64,000 bases of DNA from Fasciola hepatica (lineage: Eukaryota > Platyhelminthes > Trematoda > Plagiorchiida > Fasciolidae): assembly GCA_948099385.1 (NCBI GenBank), contig CANUEZ040000067.1:21284501-21348500 (forward strand), read 5' to 3'. Shown in pieces: positions 1 through 11,400 of this stretch (its first letter is position 1; every line of letters begins with the position of its first letter). The notes under the pieces are model-generated. The model ran no database searches and had not been told where the DNA came from. It worked only from the letters and a program-made list of their open reading frames with translations. Made by a program: the position numbers and the translations under genes.

Positions 1-336
1 ATCCACCGAGCCCCCACGGGGACTCGAACTCGGGGTGAACGATTGTGAATCGAACACCTTAACCACAAGGCTATCCGGGTTGGCTCTCAACGGTTTGCTG
101 AACATCTACACTACATGATATAGCACCCTTCCGTCACTGGCTTTTGAACGGTAACAACCCGCTTCCCACACAGCGATCGACTCCTATGATGGATGACTTC
201 TCTGTAGGGGCCTAAGTACAACGAACGCATTCCGTTATGAACAACCTACAGAGCTTGGTTATTATTTGCAATTGAGTAGTAGGAGATTAGATTTGTATAT
301 AATATGATTCATCATGCAGCTTGAACGCTCAACTCA

Positions 337-352
337 CCATTGAAAACGATGG
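337..352. other. Short hairpin with the A4/T4 run as its loop
   Basis: CCATTG, then AAAA, then CGATGG. The arms pair over six positions with one T-G wobble on plus (a C-A mismatch on minus) around a four-base loop. In two units (about 47255 and 50862) the left arm is CCATCG, making the six-base arms perfectly complementary. The loop is the candidate pol III terminator on the minus strand. Confidence 0.5.
343..346 (-). terminator. Candidate pol III terminator T4 for the tRNA-like segment of copy 1
   Basis: On the minus strand this is the first run of four T downstream of the tRNA-like segment at 409-487, about 62 nt past its 3' end. Four T is the minimal pol III termination signal in animals. 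Nearly every unit has the same run 56-59 bases before its start. Two copies have lost it (near 15581 and 17184). Termination there is inferred, not shown. Confidence 0.55.
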
Positions 353-420
353 AAGCACTGTACAGCTGTTTCATCCTTGTTGGGAATCATCAGCAGTGCA
401 CATCCACCGAGCCCCCACGG

Positions 421-431
421 GGACTCGAACC
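421..431 (-). promoter_or_regulatory. Pol III B box of the tRNA-like segment (reference copy)
   Basis: The minus strand reads GGTTCGAGTCC, an exact match to the B-box consensus GGTTCGANTCC, which TFIIIC binds. Many other units carry T at the plus-strand offset 30, which changes the first base of the box to A (AGTTCGAGTCC). Three units near the right end (58947, 60150, 61754) have A there on plus, giving TGTTCGAGTCC. The core TTCGAGTCC is intact in almost all copies I read. Confidence 0.85.
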
Positions 432-463
432 CGGGGTGAACGATTGTGAATCGAACACCTTAA

Positions 464-474
464 CCACAAGGCTA
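464..474 (-). promoter_or_regulatory. Pol III A box of the tRNA-like segment (reference copy)
   Basis: The minus strand reads TAGCCTTGTGG, which fits the eukaryotic tRNA A-box consensus TRGYNNARNNGG with one departure (T where the conserved A14 would be). It forms the 5' side and loop of the D arm. The same box is present in almost every unit at offsets 63-73. A G-to-A change in its GG pair marks a minority of copies (29673, 42906, 48520 and 50926 units). Confidence 0.75.
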
Positions 475-516
475 TCCGGGTTGGCTCTCAACGGTTTGCT
501 GAACATCTACACTACA

Positions 517-523
517 TGATATA
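517..523 (-). promoter_or_regulatory. TATA-like motif 30-36 nt upstream of the tRNA-like segment
   Basis: The minus strand reads TATATCA, ending about 30 nt before the first base of the tRNA-like segment (487). TATA-like elements near -30 assist TFIIIB at some pol III genes. A frequent variant (plus gatataac instead of gatatagc) keeps TATATC and extends the AT stretch. Single copies alter it (for example near 52247). Function is inferred from position only. Confidence 0.35.
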
Positions 524-600
524 GCACCCTTCCGTCACTGGCTTTTGAACGGTAACAACCCGCTTCCCACACAGCGATCGACTCCTATGATGGATGACTT

Positions 601-654
601 CTCTGTAGGGGCCTAAGTACAACGAAGGCATTCCGTTATGAACAACCTACAGAG
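601..654. repeat. 9-bp inverted repeat with 36-nt loop (potential stem-loop) in the spacer
   Basis: CTCTGTAGG (601-609) and CCTACAGAG (646-654) are exact reverse complements. The loop contains a second weak pairing (AACG with CGTT) and the most polymorphic site of the unit, where copies read gaaggc, gaacgc or gaagac. Both arms are conserved in nearly all units. Three units (54936, 56139, 56540) read aaacagag in the right arm and break the stem. Confidence 0.6.
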
Positions 655-655
655 C

Positions 656-731
656 TTGGTTATTATTTGCAATTGAGTAGTAGGAGATTAGATTTGTATA
701 TAATATGATTCATCATGCAGCTTGAACGCTC
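656..731. other. Invariant AT-rich spacer block (reference copy)
   Basis: This block runs from the end of the inverted repeat through TATATAA to the imperfect palindrome atgattcatcat. It has no ORF and no recognised motif other than the TATA-like element. Across the array I noticed only scattered single changes in it, such as near 2264, 17123, 22729, 32741, 34741, 36788, 56038 and 57217, plus the recurrent T-to-C at its 3' edge. It seems less variable than the tRNA-like part. Confidence 0.45.
697..703 (+). promoter_or_regulatory. Plus-strand TATATAA motif in the conserved AT-rich block
   Basis: TATATAA matches a canonical TATA box and recurs in nearly every unit at offsets 296-302. No open reading frame or recognisable transcript start follows it, so it may simply be part of an AT-rich spacer. 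It is altered in the units at 36490 (near 36788) and 55738 (near 56038). Confidence 0.25.
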
Positions 732-758
732 AACTCACCATTGAAAACGATGGAAGCA

Positions 759-770
759 CTGTACAGCTGT
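759..770. repeat. Overlapping short palindromes CTGTACAG and ACAGCTGT
   Basis: The 12 bases ctgtacagctgt contain two overlapping 8-bp palindromes and a CAGCTG E-box hexamer. They occur once per unit. They are altered in single copies (near 10389, 16804, 18812, 55300 and 56907). No function can be assigned from sequence. Confidence 0.4.
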
Positions 771-3700
771 TTCATCCTTGTTGGGAATCATCAGCAGTGC
801 ACATCCACCGAGCCCCCACGGGGACTCGAACCCGGGGTGAACGATTGTGAATCGAACACCTTAACCACAAGGCTATCCGGGTTGGCTCTCAACGGTTTGC
901 TGAACATCTACACTACATGATATAGCACCCTTCCGTCACTGGCTTTTGAACGGTAACAACCCGCTTCCCACACAGCGATCGACTCCTATGATGGATGACT
1001 TCTCTGTAGGGGCCTAAGTACAACGAAGGCATTCCGTTATGAACAACCTACAGAGCTTGGTTATTATTTGCAATTGAGTAGTAGGAGATTAGATTTGTAT
1101 ATAATATGATTCACCAAGCAGCTTGAACGCTCAACTCACCATTGAAAACGATGGAAGCACTGTACAGCTGTTTCATCCTTGTTGGGAATCATCAGCAGTG
1201 CACATCCACCGAGCCCCCACGGGGACTCGAACCCGGGGTGAACGATTGTGAATCGAACACCTTAACCACAAGGCTATCCGGGTTGGCTCTCAACGGTTTG
1301 CTGAACATGTACACTACATGATATAGCACCCTTCCGTCACTGGCTTTTGAACGGTAACAACCCGCTTCCCACACAGCGATCGACTCCTATGATGGATGAC
1401 TTCTCTGTAGGGGCCTAAGTACAACGAAGGCATTCCGTTATGAACAACCTACAGAGCTTGGTTATTATTTGCAATTGAGTAGTAGGAGATTAGATTTGTA
1501 TATAATATGATTCATCATGCAGCTTGAACGCGCAACTCACCATTGAAAACGATGGATGCACTGTACAGCTGTTTCATCCTTGTTGGGAGTCATCAGCAGT
1601 GCACATCCACCGAGCCCCCACGGGGACTCGAACCCGGGGTGAACGATTGTGAATCGAACACCTTAACCACAAGGCTATCCGGGTTGGCTCTCAACGGTTT
1701 GCTGAACATGTACACTACATGATATAGCACCCTTCCGTCACTGGCTTTTGAACGGTAACAACCCGCTTCCCACACAGCGATCGACTCCTATGATGGATGA
1801 CTTCTCTGTAGGGGCCTAAGTACAACGAAGGCATTCCGTTATGAACAACCTACAGAGCTTGGTTATTATTTGCAATTGAGTAGTAGGAGATTAGATTTGT
1901 ATATAATATGATTCATCATGCAGCTTGAACGCTCAACTCACCATAGAAAACGATGGATGCACTGTACAGCTGTTTCATCCTTGTTGGGAATCATCAGCAG
2001 TGCACATCCACCGAGCCCCCACGGGGACTCGAACCCGGGGTGAACGATTGTGAATCGAACACCTTAACCACAAGGCTATCCGGGTTGGCTCTCAACGGTT
2101 TGCTGAACATCTACACTACATGATATAGCACCCTTCCGTCACTGGCTTTTGAACGGTAACAACCCGCTTCCCACACAGCGATCGACTCCTATGATGGATG
2201 ACTTCTCTGTAGGGGCCTTAGTACAACGAAGGCATTCCGTTATGAACAACCTACAGAGCTTGGTTTTTATTTGCAATTGAGTAGTAGGAGATTAGATTTG
2301 TATATAATATGATTCATCATGCAGCTTGAACGCTCAACTCACCATTGAAAACGATGGAAGCACTGTACAGCTGTTTCATCCTTGTTGGGAATCATCAGCA
2401 GTGCACATCCACCGAGCCCCCACGGGGACTCGAACCCGGGGTGAACGATTGTGAATCGAACACCTTAACCACAAGGCTATCCGGGTTGGCTCTCAACGGT
2501 TTGCTGAACATCTACATTACATGATATAGCACCCTTCCGTCACTGGCTTTTGAACGGTAACAACCCGCTTCCCACACAGCGATCGACTCCTATGATGGAT
2601 GACTTCTCTGTAGGGGCCTAAGTACAACGAAGGCATTCCGTTATGAACAACCTACAGAGCTTGGTTATTATTTGCAATTGAGTAGTAGGAGATTAGATTT
2701 GTATATAATATGATTCATCATGCAGCTTGAACGCTCAACTCACCATTGAAAACGATGGATGCACTGTACAGCTGTTTCATCCTTGTTGGGAATCATGAGC
2801 AGTGCACATCCACCGAGCCCCCACGGGGACTCGAACCCGGGGTGAACGATTGTGAATCGAACACCTTAACCACAAGGCTATCCGGGTTGGCTCTCAACGG
2901 TTTGCTGAACATCTACACTACATGATATAACACCCTTCCGTCACTGGCTTTTGAACGGTAACAACCCGCTTGCCACACAGCGATCGACTCCTATGATGGA
3001 TGACTTCTCTGTAGGGGCCTAAGTACAACGAAGGCATTCCGTTATGAACAACCTACAGAGCTTGGTTATTATTTGCAATTGAGTAGTAGGAGATTAGATT
3101 TGTATATAATATGATTCATCATGCAGCTTGAACGCTCAACTCACCATTGAAAACGATGGAAGCACTGTACAGCTGTTTCATCCTTGTTGGGAATCATCAG
3201 CAGTGCACATCCACCGAGCCCCCACGGGGACTCGAACCCGGGGTGAACGATTGTGAATCGAACACCTTAACCACAAGGCCATCCGGGTTGGCTCTCAACG
3301 GTTTGCTGAACATCTACACTACATGATATAACACCCTTCCGTCACTGGCTTTTGAACGGTAACAACCCGCTTCCCACACAGCGATCGACTCCTATGATGG
3401 ATGACTTCTCTGTAGGGGCCTAAGTACAACGAAGGCATTCCGTTATGAACAACCTACAGAGCTTGGTTATTATTTGCAATTGAGTAGTAGGAGATTAGAT
3501 TTGTATATAATATGATTCATCATGCAGCTTGAACGCTCAACTCACCATTGAAAACGATGGAAGCACTGTACAGCTGTTTCATCCTTGTTGGGAATCATCA
3601 GCAGTGCACATCCACCGAGCCCCCACGGGGACTCGAACCCGGGGTGAACGATTGTGAATCGAACACCTTAACCACAAGGCTATCCGGGTTGGCTCTCAAC

Positions 3701-5614
3701 GGTTTGCTGAACATCTACACTACATGATATAACACCCTTCCGTCACTGGCTTTTGAACGGTAACAACCCGCTTCCCACATTGCGATCGACTCCTGTGATG
3801 GATGACTTCTCTGTAGGGGCCTAAGTACAACGAAGGCATTCCGTTATGAACAACCTACAGAGCTTGGTTATTATTTGCAATTGAGTAGTAGGAGATTAGA
3901 TTTGTATATAATATGATTCATCATGCAGCTTGAACGCTCAACTCACCATTGAAAACGATGGAAGCACTGTACAGCTGTTTCATCCTTGTTGGGAATCATC
4001 AGCAGTGCACATCCACCGAGCCCCCACGGGGACTCGAACTCGGGGTGAACGATTGTGAATCGAACACCTTAACCACAAGGCTATCCGGGTTGGCTCTCAA
4101 CGGTTTGCTGAACATCTACACTACATGATATAGCACCCTTCCGTCACTGGCTTTTGAACGGTAACAACCCGCTTCCCACACAGCGATCGACTCCTATGAT
4201 GGATGACTTCTCTGTAGGGGCCTAAGTACAACGAAGGCATTCCGTTATGAACAACCTACAGAGCTTGGTTATTATTTGCAATTGAGTAGTAGGAGATTAG
4301 ATTTGTATATAATATGATTCATGATGCAGCTTGAACGCTCAACTCACCATTGAAAACGATGGAAGCACTGTACAGCTGTTTCATCCTTGTTGGGAGTCAT
4401 CAGCAGTGCACATCCACCGAGCCCCCACGGGGACTCGAACTCGGGGTGAACGATTGTGAATCGAACACCTTAACAACAAGGCTATCCGGGTTGGCTCTCA
4501 ACGGTTTGCTGAACATCTACACTACATGATATAGCACCCTTCCGTCACTGGCTTTTGAACGGTAACAACCCGCTTCCCACACAGCGATCGACTCCTATGA
4601 TGGATGACTTCTCTGTAGGGGCCTAAGTACAACGAAGGCATTCCGTTATGAACAACCTACAGAGCTTGGTTATTATTTGCAATTGAGTAGTAGGAGATTA
4701 GATTTGTATATAATATGATTCATCATGCAGCTTGAACGCTCAACTCACCATTGAAAACGATGGAAGCACTGTACAGCTGTTTCATCCTTGTTGGGAATCA
4801 TCAGCAGTGCACATCCACCGAGCCCCCACGGGGACTCGAACCCGGGGTGAACGATTGTGAATCGAACACCTTAACCACAAGGCTATCCGGGTTGGCTCTC
4901 AACGGTTTGCTGAACATGTACACTACATGATATAGCACCCTTCCATCACTGGCTTTTGAACGGTAACAACCCGCTTCCCACACAGCGATCGACTCCTATG
5001 ATGGATGACTTCTCTGTAGGGGCCTAAGTACAACGAAGGCATTCCGTTATGAACAACCTACAGAGCTTGGTTATTATTTGCAATTGAGTAGTAGGAGATT
5101 AGATTTGTATATAATATGATTCATCATGCAGCTTGAACGCTCAACTCACCATTGAAAACGATGGAAGCACTGTACAGCTGTTTCATCCTTGTTGGGAATC
5201 ATCAGCAGTGCACATCCACCGAGCCCCCACGGGGACTCGAACTCGGGGTGAACGATTGTGAATCGAACACCTTAACCACAAGGCCATCCGGGTTGGTTCT
5301 CAACGGTTTGCTGAACATCTACACTACATGATATAACACCCTTCCGTCACTGGCTTTTGAACGGTAACAACCCGCTTCCCACACAGCGATCGACTCCTAT
5401 GATGGATGACTTCTCTGTAGGGGCCTAAGTACAACGAAGGCATTCCGTTATGAACAACCTACAGAGCTTGGTTATTATTTGCAATTGAGTAGTAGGAGAT
5501 TAGATTTGTATATAATATGATTCATCATGCAGCTTGAACGCTCAACTCACCATTGAAAACGATGGAAGCACTGTACAGCTGTTTCATCCTTGTTGGGAAT
5601 CATGAGCAGTGCAC

Positions 5615-8020
5615 ATCCACCGAGCCCCCACGGGGACTCGAACCCGGGGTGAACGATTGTGAATCGAACACCTTAACCACAAGGCTATCCGGGTTGGCTC
5701 TCAACGGTTTGCTGAACATGTACACTACATGATATAGCACCCTTCCATCACTGGCTTTTGAACGGTAACAACCCGCTTCCCACACAGCGATCGACTCCTA
5801 TGATGGATGACTTCTCTGTAGGGGCCTAAGTACAACGAACGCATTCCGTTATGAACAACCTACAGAGCTTGGTTATTATTTGCAATTGAGTAGTAGGAGA
5901 TTAGATTTGTATATAATATGATTCATCATGCAGCTTGAACGCTCAACTCACCATTGAAAACGATGGAAGCACTGTACAGCTGTTTCATCCTTGTTGGGAA
6001 TCATCAGCAGTGCACATCCACCGAGCCCCCACGGGGACTCGAACTCGGGGTGAACGATTGTGAATCGAACACCTTAACCACAAGGCCATCCGGGTTGGCT
6101 CTCAACGGTTTGCTGAACATCTACACTACATGATATAACACCCTTCCGTCACTGGCTTTTGAACGGTAACAACCCGCTTCCCACACAGCGATCGACTCCT
6201 ATGATGGATGACTTCTCTGTAGGGGCCTAAGTACAACGAAGGCATTCCGTTATGAACAACCTACAGAGCTTGGTTATTATTTGCAATTGAGTAGTAGGAG
6301 ATTAGATTTGTATATAATATGATTCATCATGCAGCTTGATTGCTCAACTCACCATTGAAAAGGATGGAAGCACTGTACAGCTGTTTCATCCTTGTTGGGA
6401 ATCATCAGCAGTGCACATCCACCGAGCCCCCACGGGGACTCGAACCCGGGGTGAACGATTGTGAATCGAACACCTTAACCACAAGGCTATCCGGGTTGGC
6501 TCTCAACGGTTTGCTGAACATCTACACTACATGATATAACACCCTTCCGTCACTGGCTTTTGAACGGTAACAACCCGCTTCCCACATTGCGATCGACTCC
6601 TGTGATGGATGACTTCTCTGTAGGGGCCTAAGTACAACGAAGGCATTCCGTTATGAACAACCTACAGAGCTTGGTTATTATTTGCAATTGAGTAGTAGGA
6701 GATTAGATTTGTATATAATATGATTCATCATGCAGCTTGAACGCTCAACTCACCATTGAAAACGATGGAAGCACTGTACAGCTGTTTCATCCTTGTTGGG
6801 AATCATCAGCAGTGCACATCCACCGAGCCCCCACGGGGACTCGAACCCGGGGTGAACGATTGTGAATCGAACACCTTAACCACAAGGCTATCCGGGTTGG
6901 CTCTCAACGGTTTGCTGAACATGTACACTACATGATATAGCACCCTTCCATCACTGGCTTTTGAACGGTAACAACCCGCTTCCCACACAGCGATCGACTC
7001 CTATGATGGATGACTTCTCTGTAGGGGCCTAAGTACAACGAACGCATTCCGTTATGAACAACCTACAGAGCTTGGTTATTATTTGCAATTGAGTAGTAGG
7101 AGATTAGATTTGTATATAATATGATTCATCATGCAGCTTGAACGCTCAACTCACCATTGAAAACGATGGAAGCACTGTACAGCTGTTTCATCCTTGTTGG
7201 GAATCATCAGCAGTGCACATCCACCGAGCCCCCACGGGGACTCGAACTCGGGGTGAACGATTGTGAATCGAACACCTTAACCACAAGGCCATCCGGGTTG
7301 GCTCTCAACGGTTTGCTGAACATCTACACTACATGATATAACACCCTTCCGTCACTGGCTTTTGAACGGTAACAACCCGCTTCCCACACAGCGATCGACT
7401 CCTATGATGGATGACTTCTCTGTAGGGGCCTAAGTACAACGAAGGCATTCCGTTATGAACAACCTACAGAGCTTGGTTATTATTTGCAATTGAGTAGTAG
7501 GAGATTAGATTTGTATATAATATGATTCATCATGCAGCTTGAACGCTCAACTCACCATTGAAAACGATGGAAGCACTGTACAGCTGTTTCATCCTTGTTG
7601 GGAATCATCAGCAGTGCACATCCACCGAGCCCCCACGGGGACTCGAACTCGGGGTGAACGATTGTGAATCGAACACCTTAACCACAAGGCTATCCGGGTT
7701 GGCTCTCAACGGTTTGCTGAACATCTACACTACATGATATAACACCCTTCCGTCACTGGCTTTTGAACGGTAACAACCCGCTTCCCACATTGCGATCGAC
7801 TCCTGTGATGGATGACTTCTCTGTAGGGGCCTAAGTACAACGAAGGCATTCCGTTATGAACAACCTACAGAGCTTGGTTATTATTTGCAATTGAGTAGTA
7901 GGAGATTAGATTTGTATATAATATGATTCATCATGCAGCTTGAACGCTCAACTCACCATTGAAAACGATGGAAGCACTGTACAGCTGTTTCATCCTTGTT
8001 GGGAATCATCAGCAGTGCAC
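5615..8020. repeat. Adjacent duplicated three-unit block (5615-6817 and 6818-8020)
   Basis: Units 14-16 and 17-19 match in order. The first unit of each has catgtacac, ccatcac and gaacgc. The second has the T allele at offset 30, aaggcc and gatataac. The third has gatataac, cacattgcg and ctcctgtg. The two blocks differ in a few bases, for example offset 30 of the third unit. Units 12-13 (4813-5614) resemble the first two members. Confidence 0.75.
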
Positions 8021-8421
8021 ATCCACCGAGCCCCCACGGGGACTCGAACCCGGGGTGAACGATTGTGAATCGAACACCTTAACCACAAGGCTATCCGGGT
8101 TGGCTCTCAACGGTTTGCTGAACATCTACACTACATGATATAGCACCCTTCCGTCACTGGCTTTTGAACGGTAACAACCCGCTTCCCACATTGCGATCGA
8201 CTCCTGTGATGGATGACTTCTCTGTAGGGGCCTAAGTACAACGAAGGCATTCCGTTATGAACAACCTACAGAGCTTGGTTATTATTTGCAATTGAGTAGT
8301 AGGAGATTAGATTTGTATATAATATGATTCATCATGCAGCTTGAACGCTCAACTCACCATTGAAAACGATGGAAGCACTGTACAGCTGTTTCATCCTTGT
8401 TGGGAATCATGAGCAGTGCAC

Positions 8422-11400
8422 ATCCACCGAGCCCCCACGGGGACTCGAACTCGGGGTGAACGATTGTGAATCGAACACCTTAACCACAAGGCTATCCGGG
8501 TTGGCTCTCAACGGTTTGCTGAACATCTACACTACATGATATAGCACCCTTCCGTCACTGGCTTTTGAACGGTAACAACCCGCTTCCCACACAGCGATCG
8601 ACTACTATGATGGATGACTTCTCTGTAGGGGCCTAAGTACAACGAAGGCATTCCGTTATGAACAACCTACAGAGCTTGGTTATTATTTGCAATTGAGTAG
8701 TAGGAGATTAGATTTGTATATAATATGATTCATCATGCAGCTTGAACGCTCAACTCACCATTGAAAACGATGGAAGCACTGTACAGCTGTTTCATCCTTG
8801 TTGGGAATCATCAGCAGTGCACATCCACCGAGCCCCCACGGGGACTCGAACTCGGGGTGAACGATTGTGAATCGAACACCTTAACCACAAGGCTATCCGG
8901 GTTGGCTCTCAACGGTTTGCTGAACATCTACACTACATGATATAGCACCCTTCCGTCACTGGCTTTTGAACGGTAACAACCCGCTTCCCACACAGCGATC
9001 GACTCCTATGATGGATGACTTCTCTGTAGGGGCCTAAGTACAACGAAGGCATTCCGTTATGAACAACCTACAGAGCTTGGTTATTATTTGCAATTGAGTA
9101 GTAGGAGATTAGATTTGTATATAATATGATTCATCATGCAGCTTGAACGCTCAACTCACCATTGAAAACGATGGAAGCACTGTACAGCTGTTTCATCCTT
9201 GTTGGGAATCATCAGCAGTGCACATCCACCGAGCCCCCACGGGGACTCGAACCCGGGGTGAACGATTGTGAATCGAACACCTTAACCACAAGGCTATCCG
9301 GGTTGGCTCTCAACGGTTTGCTGAACATGTACACTACATGATATAGCACCCTTCCGTCACTGGCTTTTGAACGGTAACAACCCGCTTCCCACACAGCGAT
9401 CGACTCCTATGATGGATGACGTCTCTGTAGGGGCCTAAGTACAACGAACGCATTCCGTTATGAACAACCTACAGAGCTTGGTTATTATTTGCAATTGAGT
9501 AGTAGGAGATTAGATTTGTATATAATATGATTCATCATGCAGCTTGAACGCTCAACTCACCATTGAAAACGATGGAAGCACTGTACAGCTGTTTCATCCT
9601 TGTTGGGAATCATCAGCAGTGCACATCCACCGAGCCCCCACGGGGACTCGAACTCGGGGTGAACGATTGTGAATCGAACACCTTAACCACAAGGCTATCC
9701 GGGTTGGCTCTCAACGGTTTGCTGAACATCTACACTACATGATATAGCACCCTTCCGTCACTGGCTTTTGAACGGTAACAACCCGCTTCCCACACAGCGA
9801 TCGACTCCTATGATGGATGACTTCTCTGTAGGGGCCTAAGTACAACGAAGGCATTCCGTTATGAACAACCTACAGAGCTTGGTTATTATTTGCAATTGAG
9901 TAGTAGGAGATTAGATTTGTATATAATATGATTCATCATGCAGCTTGAACGCTCAACTCACCATTGAAAACGATGGAAGCACTGTACAGCTGTTTCATCC
10001 TTGTTGGGAATCATCAGCAGTGCACATCCACCGAGCCCCCACGGGGACTCGAACCCGGGGTGAACGATTGTGAATCGAACACCTTACCCACAAGGCTATC
10101 CGGGTTGGCTCTCAACGGTTTGCTGAACATCTACACTACATGATATAACACCCTTCCGTCACTGGCTTTTGAACGGTAACAACCCGCTTCCCACATTGCG
10201 ATCGACTCCTGTGATGGATGACTTCTCTGTAGGGGCCTAAGTACAACGAAGGCATTCCGTTATGAACAACCTACAGAGCTTGGTTATTATTTGCAATTGA
10301 GTAGTAGGAGATTAGATTTGTATATAATATGATTCATCATGCAGCTTGAACGCTCAACTCACCATTGAAAACGATGGAAGCACTGTACACCTGTTTCATC
10401 CTTGTTGGGAATCATCAGCAGTGCACATCCACCGAGCCCCCACGGGGACTCGAACTCGGGGTGAACGATTGTGAATCGAACACCTTAACCACAAGGCTAT
10501 CCGGGTTGGCTCTCAACGGTTTGCTGAACATCTACACTACATGATATAGCACCCTTCCGTCACTGGCTTTTGAACGGTAACAACCCGCTTCCCACACAGC
10601 GATCGACTACTATGATGGATGACTTCTCTGTAGGGGCCTAAGTACAACGAAGGCATTCCGTTATGAACAACCTACAGAGCTTGGTTATTATTTGCAATTG
10701 AGTAGTAGGAGATTAGATTTGTATATAATATGATTCATCATGCAGCTTGAACGCTCAACTCACCATTGAAAACGATGGAAGCACTGTACAGCTGTTTCAT
10801 CCTTGTTGGGAATCATCAGCAGTGCACATCCACCGAGCCTCCACGGGGACTCGAACCCGGAGTGAACGATTGTGAATCGAACACCTTAACCACAAGGCTA
10901 TCCGGGTTGGCTCTCAACGGTTTGCTGAACATCTACACTACATGATATAGCACCCTTCCGTCACTGGCTTTTGAACGGTAACAACCCGCTTCCCACACAG
11001 CGATCGACTCCTATGATGGATGACTTCTCTGTAGGGGCCTAAGTACAACGAACGCATTCCGTTATGAACAACCTACAGAGCTTGGTTATTATTTGCAATT
11101 GAGTAGTAGGAGATTAGATTTGTATATAATATGATTCATCATGCAGCTTGAACGCTCAACTCACCATTGAAAACGATGGAAGCACTGTACAGCTGTTTCA
11201 TCCTTGTTGGGAATCATCAGCAGTGCACATCCACCGAGCCCCCACGGGGACTCGAACTCGGGGTGAACGATTGTGAATCGAACACCTTAACCACAAGGCT
11301 ATCCGGGTTGGCTCTCAACGGTTTGCTGAACATCTACACTACATGATATAGCACCCTTCCGTCACTGGCTTTTGAACGGTAACAACCCGCTTCCCACACA

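Larger units (their letters stand above)
409..487 (-). pseudogene. tRNA-derived segment, tRNA-Val(CAC)-like in anticodon position, structurally degenerate (reference copy)
   Basis: Read on minus, the D arm is good: T8-A9, a stem of G-U, C-G, C-G and U-A, and a loop with GG and TTA. The anticodon loop is TTCACAA, giving CAC (complement at 446-448), and the T loop is TTCGAGT. The variable region is 4 nt. Several stems are damaged. The anticodon stem has only three pairs (CGA/TCG) with two outer T-T mismatches. The T stem has a C-C mismatch at 50-64. The seven-base acceptor next to T8-A9 has mismatches and no CCA follows. The outer GAGCC (5') and GGCTC (3') pair perfectly, making a longer, imperfect terminal helix over 79 nt. 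The parent tRNA identity is uncertain because the anticodon may have drifted. I read this as a tRNA-derived or SINE-like head, not a functional tRNA gene. Confidence 0.75.
402..802 (-). repeat. Reference repeat unit (copy 1), chosen to describe the internal layout
   Basis: This copy carries the commonest allele at most diagnostic positions. On the plus strand it reads in this order: the tRNA-like segment (409-487, functional on minus); a TATA-like motif upstream of it (517-523); a 54-nt inverted-repeat structure (601-654); an AT-rich conserved block (about 656-731) with TATATAA (697-703); a small hairpin with an A4 loop (738-753); overlapping palindromes (759-770); and GTGCAC (797-802) at the junction with the next unit. 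Other copies are obtained by shifting by multiples of 401, with the three one-base corrections described for the array. The unit boundary is arbitrary, because the array is circularly permutable. Confidence 0.95.

Noticed and set aside
409..487. Functional tRNA-Val gene cluster
   Set aside because: Mismatches in acceptor, anticodon and T stems make a working tRNA unlikely; kept only as a tRNA-derived segment.
697..703. Pol II promoter driving a plus-strand gene
   Set aside because: TATATAA is present but no ORF or transcript signal follows it within the unit; listed only as a low-confidence motif.
1192..1374. Minus-strand reading frame of 60 codons, and nine near-identical ones at 1593, 4801, 5600, 6806, 9212, 12821, 13623, 15227 and 19633
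   Set aside because: It starts at GTG, lies across the tRNA-like segment, and exists only where a TAG is changed to TAC; most copies have the stop. This is a shadow of the repeat, not a gene.
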